A stretch of DNA of 27,551 nt from a virus, in the IMG/VR virus record IMGVR_UViG_3300050821_001022, positions 1 to 27,551 of that record; one strand, 5' to 3'. Below, one piece after another: positions 21,706 through 27,551 of this stretch. The position numbers were made by a program, and so were the translations under genes. Within the stretch, counting starts at the first letter, position 1. Each line of letters opens with the position of its first letter. Under the pieces are notes generated by a model that saw nothing but the letters and a program-made list of their open reading frames with translations, was not told the origin of the DNA and made no database searches.

Positions 21706-22997
21706 TGGCTGTACTACCGGTTAATGCCTACACAGTCCATCGCTCACAGGCGTTTGGCACGCTCAAGCCTTCTGCCGTGTATATCTTCCCGTCTGCCGGA
21801 TCGACCGATCAAATATGGGTAGAGATACTCGACAAGAACCTGGTTAGCCAGGGGCCGGTCCAGTTCCTGAACATTCAGGCTCAGCTCTATTACAACGCTG
21901 TTGGCTCATGGACCATTACTGTACCGTACACGAATGCGCTCTGGAACATTATGATGGCCGGGGACTTTTTCGTCAATGTCAACTGGCGAGGGCTATTCAC
22001 GTTCGGCGGTAAGTGCGAGAACCCAGGCTATCAGGACTCTGTACCTGGCGCGGCAGGGGTCGGAGCTACCGGCGCTGGGCCGTTCATAATCCTGACCGGC
22101 GCGGACTGGCTAGGCCTGATTGCTAATCGCATATGCTACCCGAGCCCAGGCGCGGCATGGAATGCGCAGACGGCCGCAGCGTCCGATCCGGTCACCAACA
22201 CGCCACTAGAGTCGGCCATCAAGCACTATGTCGTCAATAACATAGGCTCTGGCGCTGTTGCCTCTCGCAGGAATAGCTCGCTAAACATTGCCGCTAGTCT
22301 CGGTCGCGGAACGAATGTAACGTACACGGTCAAGTTCGGCAGCGGAGTCGACCTCAACCTGATGGACGTGATCCGCGCGCTGATCAATTCGACCGGCAAT
22401 GGTAACGCGATGGGAGTTCAGATAGTCAGGAACCCGTCGACACACAACCTGACGTTCGATGTCTTCATTCCGCGCAACCTGACTGGCAAGGCTTGGTTCA
22501 GTGAGCAGCTAGGCAATATAACGGCGATCAACTTCAATATCGTTGACCCGACGTGTACCGACTCTCTCGTCCAGGGCGCGGGCACGAGTTTCATCCAGGC
22601 GGTAGCGGCTGGCCGTACAATATGGAATGCGGTCGAGGTATTCAATGATAGCTCGTCCGAGACGGTAGTTGCGAACCTGCAAACAACGGCTAACGATGCC
22701 TTGCTATCAGGCCAGGCCGGTCCTACGATGGGCGTAACCGCTACTGATATCCCGTTCCTGACGTTCGGCCGGGACTACTACCTAGGTGACCTAGTTTCGG
22801 TTGAGGTTAGGCCGGGTGTGGTGTATTCGGACGTTGTGACCAGTGTCCTGCTGACTGCGGACCCGACACAGAGCCCGGAGATAACAGTTGTTCCTACTAT
22901 CGGGCAAAACGCTAATGTTACAAATACTGATCAGACTATCATAGGCCAGCTGACCTCGCGGATACGGGCGCTGGAGCAAGCACTAGCTACGAAGTGA
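21705..22997 (+). CDS. Tail hub protein, ReqiPepy6 Gp37-like, 430 aa
   Basis: This 430-residue protein fits the siphovirus Gp37-like tail family: WVEILDKNLVSQGPVQFLNI, GSWTITVPYTNALW, FFVNVNWRGLFTFGGKCENP, ILTGADWLGLIANRICYPSP, then FDVFIPRNLTGKAWFSEQLG and FLTFGRDYYLGDLVSVEV with a helical C-terminus GQLTSRIRALEQALATK. It probably forms the trimeric hub or plug below the distal tail ring. ATG shares one base with the previous stop. No peptidase domain is visible in it, unlike longer Tal proteins. Confidence 0.85.
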   Translation: MAVLPVNAYTVHRSQAFGTLKPSAVYIFPSAGSTDQIWVEILDKNLVSQGPVQFLNIQAQLYYNAVGSWTITVPYTNALWNIMMAGDFFVNVNWRGLFTFGGKCENPGYQDSVPGAAGVGATGAGPFIILTGADWLGLIANRICYPSPGAAWNAQTAAASDPVTNTPLESAIKHYVVNNIGSGAVASRRNSSLNIAASLGRGTNVTYTVKFGSGVDLNLMDVIRALINSTGNGNAMGVQIVRNPSTHNLTFDVFIPRNLTGKAWFSEQLGNITAINFNIVDPTCTDSLVQGAGTSFIQAVAAGRTIWNAVEVFNDSSSETVVANLQTTANDALLSGQAGPTMGVTATDIPFLTFGRDYYLGDLVSVEVRPGVVYSDVVTSVLLTADPTQSPEITVVPTIGQNANVTNTDQTIIGQLTSRIRALEQALATK

Positions 22998-23000
22998 GGA

Positions 23001-23840
23001 ATGATGGTTACATATGACGCGCGCCCTAGCGCTTTCACCCAGATGACGACGACCGGCGAGTGGGAATACCTACACACTGCGATCGGCGCAGTCACTGCCA
23101 TTGACGCATCGGTCGGTAGCGCCATGGTTCCGTCGCTCGATACCGGCGGGCGCAATGCTGTGATCGCTGACGGTGTGGTCGCGATTAAGGGTCAGCTATG
23201 GCGCTGTGACGCCCCAGTGAGCACTCCCATTCCGGCCGCGTCCGCGCAGAACAGGATTGACCGGCTAGTCCTACGCCTGACGCGGGGCGCAACTACGAGC
23301 GCGACCGTCGTGGTACCAACTGTCATTACGGGTACGCCTTCTGGCTCTCCGGTCATGCCTCCTATAGTTCAGACTTCGACCGGCATATGGGATGTCCCTG
23401 TCTGTTCGTGGACTTCGACCTCGGCCGGGGCCATCACGACTCTGGTCGACCAGCGCCGGATGACGAATGACCCGTGGCACGACATGCGGCCGCTCTCGGC
23501 AGCTAACTGGGCCGGCACTGTTGCCGGCATGACACCGCCTCAGTACCGATTCAGCCAGGACCTAACAGCGGTAGAGGTGGCCGGCAAGGTCCAGACCAAC
23601 AACACGTCCGGGAACATGAACAACGTTGTGTTCTTTACCTTCCCAACAAACTACCGGCCACAGCTTGCCCAGAGGTATCTCGTCACTGATGTAGCAGATG
23701 GAGCGGCCTCTCCGATCGTTTCCATCAATGCGAATGGAACCATGAGCTTTAACTACCTGCCGAACCCGCTCGCAACAACACAGATCGGCATAGGCGGCCG
23801 GTTCCCGCTGGACGACCAGTTCGGATTCATACAGTCGTGA
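23001..23840 (+). CDS. Baseplate / receptor-binding candidate, 279 aa
   Basis: ATG codons at 23001 and 23004 are both possible; GAGGA at 22996-23000 favours 23004. The N-terminal half reads like phage fibre N-termini (TTTGEWEYLHTAIGAVTAID, NAVIADGVVAIKGQLWRCD, QNRIDRLVLRLTRGA, VITGTPSGSPVMPPI), and the C-terminal half from about residue 170 has a beta-rich binding domain (VQTNNTSGNMNNVVFFTFPTN, YRPQLAQRYLVTDVADG, GRFPLDD). This split is typical of a short tail fibre or receptor-binding protein. It is the last tail gene before the lysis genes. Confidence 0.75.
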   Translation: MMVTYDARPSAFTQMTTTGEWEYLHTAIGAVTAIDASVGSAMVPSLDTGGRNAVIADGVVAIKGQLWRCDAPVSTPIPAASAQNRIDRLVLRLTRGATTSATVVVPTVITGTPSGSPVMPPIVQTSTGIWDVPVCSWTSTSAGAITTLVDQRRMTNDPWHDMRPLSAANWAGTVAGMTPPQYRFSQDLTAVEVAGKVQTNNTSGNMNNVVFFTFPTNYRPQLAQRYLVTDVADGAASPIVSINANGTMSFNYLPNPLATTQIGIGGRFPLDDQFGFIQS

Positions 23841-23847
23841 GGTGACT

Positions 23848-24078
23848 ATGTGGGGAATACCAAGGACTGTAATAGGATCAGCCCTAGGCGCTATCGTCGG
23901 CACGACGTCAGTATTCCTTATCATACACTACCGGCCGCTCATGAACTTGCCCCCAGATATCAAGGATACGCTGTCTACGATATGGACTGCTCTCCTGTCG
24001 ATAGCCGGTGGAATGATTGAGCATTGGCGCATCGAGCGGGCGGCCAAGAAGCTAGCCGAGCAAGAGAAGGAGGCGTGA
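23848..24078 (+). CDS. Holin candidate 1, two-helix membrane protein, 76 aa
   Basis: GAGGTG before ATG 23848 fits better than the in-frame GTG at 23842, which lies inside it. Two hydrophobic segments (about residues 8-27, IGSALGAIVGTTSVFLIIHY, and 43-57, TIWTALLSIAGGMIE) are followed by a charged C-terminus RIERAAKKLAEQEKEA. Topology and place before the endolysin suggest a holin that opens the membrane at lysis. The stop shares a base with the next start, which encodes a second such protein. Confidence 0.7.
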   Translation: MWGIPRTVIGSALGAIVGTTSVFLIIHYRPLMNLPPDIKDTLSTIWTALLSIAGGMIEHWRIERAAKKLAEQEKEA

Positions 24079-24335
24079 TGTCTAGAAAGAATCCTGTGCA
24101 GTGGCGGCCGGTTGATCTGGTCGCGCTAGTCCTCGCACTCGGCCTTAGCCTGTCAATTCTCATGATCCTTATTGCCACTACAGTTCAGATCATTAACAGC
24201 AGCTTTCCGCAGGTCAAGCTATCAGAGAACGCTACGCAGGTACTCATAGCCGCGACGGGAGGACTAACCGGCCTGCTAGGCGCGTACATAGGCACGAATA
24301 GGGGCGGGAGACCGCCAGAACCGCCCAAGGAGTAG
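24078..24335 (+). CDS. Holin candidate 2, two-helix membrane protein, 85 aa
   Basis: AGGAGG at 24068-24073 lies four bases before ATG 24078. The product has two hydrophobic segments: VDLVALVLALGLSLSILMIL and on to about residue 40, and QVLIAATGGLTGLLGAYIG near 55-72, with a polar loop SSFPQVKLSENAT and a Pro-rich tail RPPEPPKE. It overlaps the previous gene by one base. A pair of adjacent two-helix proteins is consistent with holin plus antiholin; which is which cannot be read. Confidence 0.7.
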   Translation: MSRKNPVQWRPVDLVALVLALGLSLSILMILIATTVQIINSSFPQVKLSENATQVLIAATGGLTGLLGAYIGTNRGGRPPEPPKE

Positions 24336-24356
24336 AATAGGGATAGGAGGTGCACG

Positions 24357-24722
24357 ATGGTTAGTTTCAAGGAGATAGCCGAGGGTGTCGAATCCAGGCA
24401 TGAACAGCGGGTGGAAAGGAGGCAAGGACGGCGTGACAGGCGCGACCGGCGACACGAGCGCATAGACGCAATCCGTGTGCGGTGGGGTGATATCGTCGAC
24501 GAGGCCAAGCTGGAGAGCGGCGAGGCTGTCCTGGAGGACGTGGACCCAGACGAGGACCAGTCGGGCTCGGACGAAGCCAGCGAGCCGTGGGGCGAGTCCG
24601 ACAAGCCGCAGACTGGCGAGACCCGCGAGCGGTTGCGCCAGTACCGTGACTTCCTGCGCCAGTGGCGTGAGGAACATCACGACGATCCGCCCGACGATGG
24701 GCCTGAGGAGGTTCCCGAGTAA
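24357..24722 (+). CDS. Highly charged hypothetical protein, 121 aa
   Basis: A perfect TAGGAGGTG lies before the ATG, so this gene is probably well translated. The N-terminal third is Arg rich (EQRVERRQGRRDRRDRRHER), the middle is strongly acidic (LEDVDPDEDQSGSDEASEPW), and the C-terminal third is mixed helical (RLRQYRDFLRQWREEHHDD). It has no membrane segment or Cys and probably is coiled or disordered. It lies between the holin candidates and the amidase, sharing one base with the latter's start. No family recognised. Confidence 0.7.
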   Translation: MVSFKEIAEGVESRHEQRVERRQGRRDRRDRRHERIDAIRVRWGDIVDEAKLESGEAVLEDVDPDEDQSGSDEASEPWGESDKPQTGETRERLRQYRDFLRQWREEHHDDPPDDGPEEVPE

Positions 24723-25534
24723 TGGCATCGATCAAAGAGAAGTGGATGCCGTCGCCGCACTACTCGTCTTCGCGCGGACCGTACAACGTCATCGCGTTCC
24801 ACACGACCGAGGGCGCGATGACTATCGAGTCTCTGGGCTCGTGGTTCGCTAACCCGAGCGCGGGGTGTTCCAGCCATCACGGCGCGGACAACTCGTCGGC
24901 CGGGCTGCTCGGAGCTTACGTCTATGAGAACCACAAGGCGTGGACTCAGGGCAACGCAAACAACTACTGCCTCTCCCTGGAGATGTGCGCCTACGCATCG
25001 TGGTCGCGCTCGACCTGGATGAGCAAGAACATTCTGCTCAACAACTCGGCCGACTGGCTACGGTACTTGTGCGAGAAGTACAAGATCCCGTACACGGTCC
25101 TATCGAACTCGCAAGCCCAGTCAGGAACCGTCAAGGGCATCTGCCAGCATGTCAATTTCGGTTCCATGGGCTCCGGCCACCACGACGCGGGGTCAGGCTT
25201 CCCGCTCGACGAGGTCATCAAGCGCGCCAAGGGCGGCAGCTCCGGGGGCGGCTCAACACCAGCACCGACAGGAGGACTCCTAGTGTCATCGGCAATCGCC
25301 TTCTACGAGGGCAAGGAATACTACGCCTACATCAGGCCGGACGGCAAGGTCTGCATGAACGGCGGAGTCGTGGACCCCGGCTCGAATGCCAAGAGCGGTG
25401 TGGGCCTCGATATCAATCAGGCCAACGGGACGAAGGTCATCACCTACACCAACCAGGGAGGCAAGCTCTGCAAGTACACCCAGCCCGTCGGCGGTAAGTG
25501 GGGCTGGTCTACCTACGACCTAGACGCCAAGTGA
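24722..25534 (+). CDS. Endolysin, N-acetylmuramoyl-L-alanine amidase, 270 aa
   Basis: The N-terminal 165 residues form an amidase_2/PGRP-type zinc amidase that cuts between muramic acid and the stem peptide: NVIAFHTTEGA (His 27), CSSHHGAD (50-56), LSLEMCAYA with Glu 87, and GICQHVNFGSMGSGHHDAGSGFP split by motifs at His 143 and Asp 155, which fit the three zinc ligands. A GSSGGGSTPAPTGG linker (about 172-185) leads to an 85-residue C-terminal domain with YEGKEYYAYIRPDGKV and TYTNQGGKLCKYTQPVGG, probably a wall-binding module. No signal peptide is seen, so release depends on a holin. The last codons overlap the next start by 4 bp. Confidence 0.9.
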   Translation: MASIKEKWMPSPHYSSSRGPYNVIAFHTTEGAMTIESLGSWFANPSAGCSSHHGADNSSAGLLGAYVYENHKAWTQGNANNYCLSLEMCAYASWSRSTWMSKNILLNNSADWLRYLCEKYKIPYTVLSNSQAQSGTVKGICQHVNFGSMGSGHHDAGSGFPLDEVIKRAKGGSSGGGSTPAPTGGLLVSSAIAFYEGKEYYAYIRPDGKVCMNGGVVDPGSNAKSGVGLDINQANGTKVITYTNQGGKLCKYTQPVGGKWGWSTYDLDAK

Positions 25535-25713
25535 ACACAAGACGAGCGGCATGGCTGTTCTTCCTTGCGGGCGCCATCCTGCTCTTCCTCGCCGTCCTCA
25601 AGCTCGCGTTCACTCTCAGCGGGCTCCCCGACTGGCTAGAACCGGCCGGGCTCTGCTCGTGCGCTATCGCCGCGACGGCCTGGACGTTCCCGGTAGTCAC
25701 TCCGCGAGCGTGA
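25531..25713 (+). CDS. Small membrane protein in lysis cassette, 60 aa
   Basis: GTG at 25531 overlaps the amidase stop as GTGA. The 60-residue peptide has a basic start NTRRAA, a hydrophobic segment WLFFLAGAILLFLAVLKLAF, a short loop SGLPDWLEP, and a second hydrophobic stretch AGLCSCAIAATAWTFPVV. It is a two-helix hairpin protein, perhaps another holin, an antiholin or a helper of lysis. No family is recognised. It is the last gene before the hairpin at 25718-25747. Confidence 0.65.
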   Translation: MNTRRAAWLFFLAGAILLFLAVLKLAFTLSGLPDWLEPAGLCSCAIAATAWTFPVVTPRA

Positions 25714-25717
25714 AGAG

Positions 25718-25747
25718 TTAACGGGCTTGCAGGATTAAGCTCGTTAA
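25718..25747 (+). terminator. Hairpin after lysis cassette
   Basis: TTAACGGGCTT (25718-25728) pairs with AAGCTCGTTAA (25737-25747) over 11 bp with one G-U pair and an 8-nt loop. It starts four bases after the last lysis gene's stop. The T-run downstream is weak (GTTAG), so termination may be partial or need another factor. The rest of the gap to 25812 holds a doubled TACCCGG at 25753-25759 and 25765-25771 and an ACGAA-rich tract, then GGAGAG before the next ATG. Confidence 0.6.
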
Positions 25748-25812
25748 GTTAGTACCCGGACCCCTACCCGGCAAACCTACGAACGAAACGAAGTAAATCG
25801 GAGAGAACAAAG

Positions 25813-26091
25813 ATGCCAGTCTCGTGCGATATCAACGCAACCCCTACCGCGCCGGATCACGGCGATACCCTGATCGTTACCTACCAGGTGGACGGCAACG
25901 ATCCCATCGACCCGCAGGGTGCGACTGTACGCGGTACGGTCGTGGTCGCTGGGCAGACCTACAACGTGTCCACAGACATCACGCTCCCCGGCACACCGGC
26001 TGCTGACGTCACGTTCGGAGTCCCGACGTGCGACGGCCTGACGTTCGTGCAGGGCGCGAGCGACGCGGAGTTCACCGCAGTCGTGCCGTGA
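25813..26091 (+). CDS. Ig-like hypothetical protein, 92 aa
   Basis: GGAGAG lies before the ATG. The 92-residue product is a single beta-sandwich by appearance: MPVSCDINATPTAPDHGD, LIVTYQVDGNDPIDPQGA, TVRGTVVVAGQTYNVSTDI and VTFGVPTCDGLTFVQGA, with two Cys about 60 residues apart that could bridge. Such Ig-like proteins in phages are often displayed on virions and bind sugars weakly. It starts the accessory block after the lysis cassette and precedes a 37-residue frame by one base. Confidence 0.7.
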   Translation: MPVSCDINATPTAPDHGDTLIVTYQVDGNDPIDPQGATVRGTVVVAGQTYNVSTDITLPGTPAADVTFGVPTCDGLTFVQGASDAEFTAVVP

Positions 26092-26092
26092 T

Positions 26093-26206
26093 ATGATCGC
26101 CGTCATCACCGGCGTTGTCACGGTTGGCGGCGTCGAGTACCCAGTCCAGGTCGAAGTTGACCTACCAGACCCGGCCAGGAGGCCGGACAAGAGAAAGAAG
26201 AAGTAG
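26093..26206 (+). CDS. Very small protein, 37 aa
   Basis: ATG at 26093 lies one base after the previous stop. The peptide is IAVITGVVTVGGVEYPVQVE, then VDLPDPARRPDKRKKK. It resembles the second half of a beta hairpin followed by a very basic tail. No strong ribosome binding site is visible, so expression would rest on translational coupling. It fills the space between two better supported genes. No family recognised. Confidence 0.45.
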   Translation: MIAVITGVVTVGGVEYPVQVEVDLPDPARRPDKRKKK

Positions 26207-26211
26207 CAGTC

Positions 26212-26664
26212 ATGAGCACAATGGACGAGAGCGCGATCGAAGAGGCAGTGCGAGCCAAGCGCCTGGACGCTCCGCGTGTCACGCCTGGGGACATTGACGC
26301 CAAGATCGTGAACGAGCAGTTCTACGTCTTCCCAGGCACCACAGTGACCGTGGCTGCGCTCACGCTCGTCAACGGGTTCGTCGTGACCGGTAGCTCGGCC
26401 GCTGCTAGCCCGGAGAACTTTGACGAGGGCATCGGCCGGGACATCGCACGTGCGGAGGCCCGCGACAAGATCTGGGAGCTGGAGGGCTACCTGCTACGGC
26501 AGCAGCTCAGCCAGACAGAGAACAAGAGGCCGTTATGGCCGACGTACTCATCCGCCTCAAGAACTTCGAGAACATGGAGGCCGCCACCAAGACGGCCGAT
26601 GCGATCGGAGAGGCTGGCGGCATTACCTACGTCGACCAGTCCACCAACGAGACGGTCAACGTGA
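26212..26664 (+). CDS. N4 gp49 / Sf6 gene 66 family protein
   Basis: The central part matches the Phage_gp49_66 family: FYVFPGTTVTVAALTLVNGF, VVTGSSAAASPENFDEGIGR and DIARAEARDKIWELEGYLLR. The family has unknown function and commonly consists of about 110-130 residues ending soon after the LEGYLL motif, which here falls near residue 95. The frame continues to 150 residues, but the last 45 are Arg, Pro and Ser rich (RTWRPPPRRPM) and lie over the next gene, so they look like chance reading of another gene's frame. Either the overlap is real or a base error or frameshift exists near 26520-26535. The start could also be ATG 26221. Confidence 0.75.
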   Translation: MSTMDESAIEEAVRAKRLDAPRVTPGDIDAKIVNEQFYVFPGTTVTVAALTLVNGFVVTGSSAAASPENFDEGIGRDIARAEARDKIWELEGYLLRQQLSQTENKRPLWPTYSSASRTSRTWRPPPRRPMRSERLAALPTSTSPPTRRST

Positions 26665-26696
26665 CCGTCGGGGATGTGACGGTCGAGAACATCTAG
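26535..26696 (+). CDS. Small hypothetical protein, 53 aa
   Basis: ATG 26535 follows AAGAGG by a few bases. The peptide ADVLIRLKNFENMEAATKTA, DAIGEAGGITYVDQST, NETVNVTVGDVTVENI has natural composition and strand-like alternation at the end, unlike the other frame over the same DNA. It overlaps the 3' part of the gp49/66-family frame by 130 bp, in the -1 register relative to it. It ends 8 bp before the shared hairpin terminator. No family recognised. Confidence 0.6.
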   Translation: MADVLIRLKNFENMEAATKTADAIGEAGGITYVDQSTNETVNVTVGDVTVENI

Positions 26697-26703
26697 GCAA
26701 AGG

Positions 26704-26748
26704 GAACGGCCGACCAGTCCTGTCTCGGGAGAGCCTGGCCGGCCGTTC
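26704..26748. terminator. Bidirectional hairpin between convergent genes
   Basis: GAACGGCCGACCAG (26704-26717) and CTGGCCGGCCGTTC (26735-26748) are 14-bp arms with one imperfect pair: a G-U on the minus-strand RNA and an A-C mismatch on the plus strand. A small inner TCT-CGGG-AGA hairpin lies in the loop. It lies 7 bp after the plus-strand stop (26696) and 10 bp after the minus-strand stop (26759). The minus-strand transcript is followed by a short CCCTTTG, so the fit is slightly better for the minus strand. Confidence 0.75.
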
Positions 26749-26758
26749 GCTTGTGGAG

Positions 26759-27394
26759 CTAACAGTCGCCGCGCGTAGACCATTGACTCCAGTCCCTGCC
26801 GTTGCTGGACATGGAGATGGCTCTCTGTGCGTTGGCGAACGCGTTGAGCATCGAGTAGCCTCCATCATGAATCTGCCAGAGGCCCCAGTCGTTGGTGGGC
26901 GAGACCACCCATGTACGACCGGACGACTCGTGCTCCGCGATGCAGGCCGCGTGCCAAGCCGTACCGCCTGAGCCTCCAGCCGCGACCCACAGGCGAGCTA
27001 GACCAGCCTCGCTGTACACGACCGACGTGCCTGGTACGACCGCTGAGCCTTGCGCGTAGCTGGAGCCGCTGATAGAGCCGGAGCGCGCGGAGCTAGATGC
27101 GCTGTTACTGCCGCCGCCGGAACCGCCGCAGGCAAGCCAGATGCGCTGGCCCACGTCGATGACGTTGGGGTTGCTAATCCCGTTGGCTGATGCCAGTTCC
27201 CGGTACTTGGACGGGTTGTGGCAAAAGTACCCGGCGATTCTGCTTAGCGTGTCGCCGGGCTTGACGATGTAGATGACCTTGACCACTTGCGCGGAGCTAG
27301 CCTGCTCGTGACCGGCCAGTTCCGCTTTGCCTCCGGCAAGCAGGCCTGTTGCTGCTACCAGCAGGGCTGCTGCCTTTACGGCCAAGACGGGCAT
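26759..27394 (-). CDS. Secreted LysM plus lysozyme-like protein, 211 aa
   Basis: This is the only gene on the minus strand. An AAGGAGAGG lies before its ATG. The N-terminus MPVLAVKAAALLVAATGLLA is a Sec-type signal sequence (possible cut near residue 28-35). A LysM domain follows at about 41-88 (YIVKPGDTLSRIAGYF, NVIDVGQRIWLA), then a Gly/Ser linker at 89-115, and a transglycosylase or Rpf-like domain from about 135 (WHAACIAEHESSGRTW with Glu 156 probably catalytic, SPTNDWGLWQIHDGGYSMLN, AQRAISMSSNGRDW). It would bind and cut peptidoglycan outside the membrane. Own promoter and terminator make it a moron-like unit; it might act on the host wall during infection or lysogeny, or be a second lysin. 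Confidence 0.85.
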   Translation of the reverse strand: MPVLAVKAAALLVAATGLLAGGKAELAGHEQASSAQVVKVIYIVKPGDTLSRIAGYFCHNPSKYRELASANGISNPNVIDVGQRIWLACGGSGGGSNSASSSARSGSISGSSYAQGSAVVPGTSVVYSEAGLARLWVAAGGSGGTAWHAACIAEHESSGRTWVVSPTNDWGLWQIHDGGYSMLNAFANAQRAISMSSNGRDWSQWSTRGDC

Positions 27395-27444
27395 GATGGT
27401 CCTCTCCTTGAAGGTCCGTCCTACACAGGTTGCGGGGGTGCTTT

Positions 27445-27488
27445 TCGGACGGCTGCCGGTTAGGACGATACGCCGATCGGACGGCTGC
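27445..27488. repeat. 12-bp direct repeats across the LysM promoter
   Basis: TCGGACGGCTGC occurs exactly twice, at 27445-27456 and 27477-27488, with starts 32 bp apart (about three helical turns). One copy fills the space between the -35 and -10 boxes and the other lies just beyond the -10 box where transcription would start. This is a plausible pair of repressor sites. Confidence 0.55.
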
Positions 27489-27493
27489 GTCTA
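27465..27493 (-). promoter_or_regulatory. Promoter of the minus-strand LysM gene
   Basis: On the minus strand TAGACG (27488-27493) and TATCGT (27465-27470) are separated by 17 bp, the same -35 and spacer as the promoter before the scaffold gene. Its -35 is part of the palindrome TCTAGA, so a plus-strand -35 TAGACC (27492-27497) overlaps it. That plus-strand candidate has only a poor -10 (GATAGG at 27516-27521). Confidence 0.6.
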
Positions 27494-27535
27494 GACCAAT
27501 GGCAGTACCTGCCGCGATAGGCGGGGAGAGGCTAG

Positions 27536-27551
27536 GTGCCACGCAAGAGGA
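27536..27551 (+). CDS. Possible start of a new plus-strand gene (partial)
   Basis: GGGGAGAGG at 27522-27530 is a strong ribosome binding site five bases before GTG 27536, which opens a frame MPRKR running off the window end. Only five codons are visible, so the product cannot be named. The basic start would suit a DNA-binding or nuclease protein, but this is a guess. It would be transcribed divergently from the LysM gene. Confidence 0.35.

Noticed and set aside
27297-27542. Minus-strand frame starting at 27542 upstream of the LysM gene
   Set aside because: It covers the promoter region and the signal-peptide codons in another frame, has no ribosome binding site and is Arg/Ser/Pro rich.
1-27551. 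tRNA genes, CRISPR arrays, insertion sequences, integrase or attachment site
   Set aside because: Looked for by eye; no cloverleaf-like sequence, spaced repeat array, transposase or integrase motif was seen. An exhaustive tRNA or attachment-site search was not possible.

Overview
The window is a nearly complete structural and lysis region of a tailed double-stranded DNA phage with siphovirus (long, flexible, non-contractile tail) morphology. The host is most likely an actinobacterium. This rests on G+C-rich DNA, actinophage-type versions of the small terminase, portal, MuF, scaffold, capsid and Gp37-like tail proteins, frequent GTG starts, and promoters of the TAGACn-N17/18-TATAnT type. No integrase, replication gene, tRNA or CRISPR array is visible, so lifestyle cannot be read from this piece. 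No sequence search was possible. Family names come from recognised motifs and gene order.

Layout. (1) 1-1127: a promoter, a stem-loop leader, two small unknown genes and a GT-A type glycosyltransferase. (2) 1128-1306: a second promoter of the same type and a leader RNA with a 15-bp stem at its 5' end. (3) 1307-7503: small terminase, an unknown protein, a collagen-like protein, a one-helix membrane protein, large terminase, portal, MuF-like protein and three small proteins. (4) 7500-11359: a cassette of fibre-like or surface proteins, including a 703-residue protein with 28 tandem 20-residue repeats, placed between the MuF gene and the scaffold. (5) 11360-14725: a strong promoter, scaffold, major capsid protein and three head-tail joining proteins. 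(6) 14727-23840: tail terminator, tail tube, tail chaperones joined by a -1 frameshift on GGGAAAA, a 1360-residue tape measure with a lysozyme-like domain, distal tail protein, Gp37-like hub protein and a probable fibre or baseplate protein. (7) 23848-25713: lysis cassette with two holin candidates, a highly charged protein, an amidase endolysin and another small membrane protein, closed by a hairpin. (8) 25813-26696: four small accessory genes including one of the N4 gp49/Sf6 gene 66 family. (9) 26759-27394: the only minus-strand gene, a secreted LysM plus lysozyme-like protein with its own promoter, repeat operator candidate and shared terminator. This is a moron-like unit. A new plus-strand gene may begin at 27536.

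The genes are packed tightly with many ATGA/GTGA or TAATG/TGATG overlaps, as expected for translationally coupled late operons. The most unusual features are the two similarly built promoter/stem-loop leaders, the RNA hairpins on each side of the capsid gene, the 28-repeat protein inside the head module, and the minus-strand LysM-lysozyme unit with direct repeats across its promoter.
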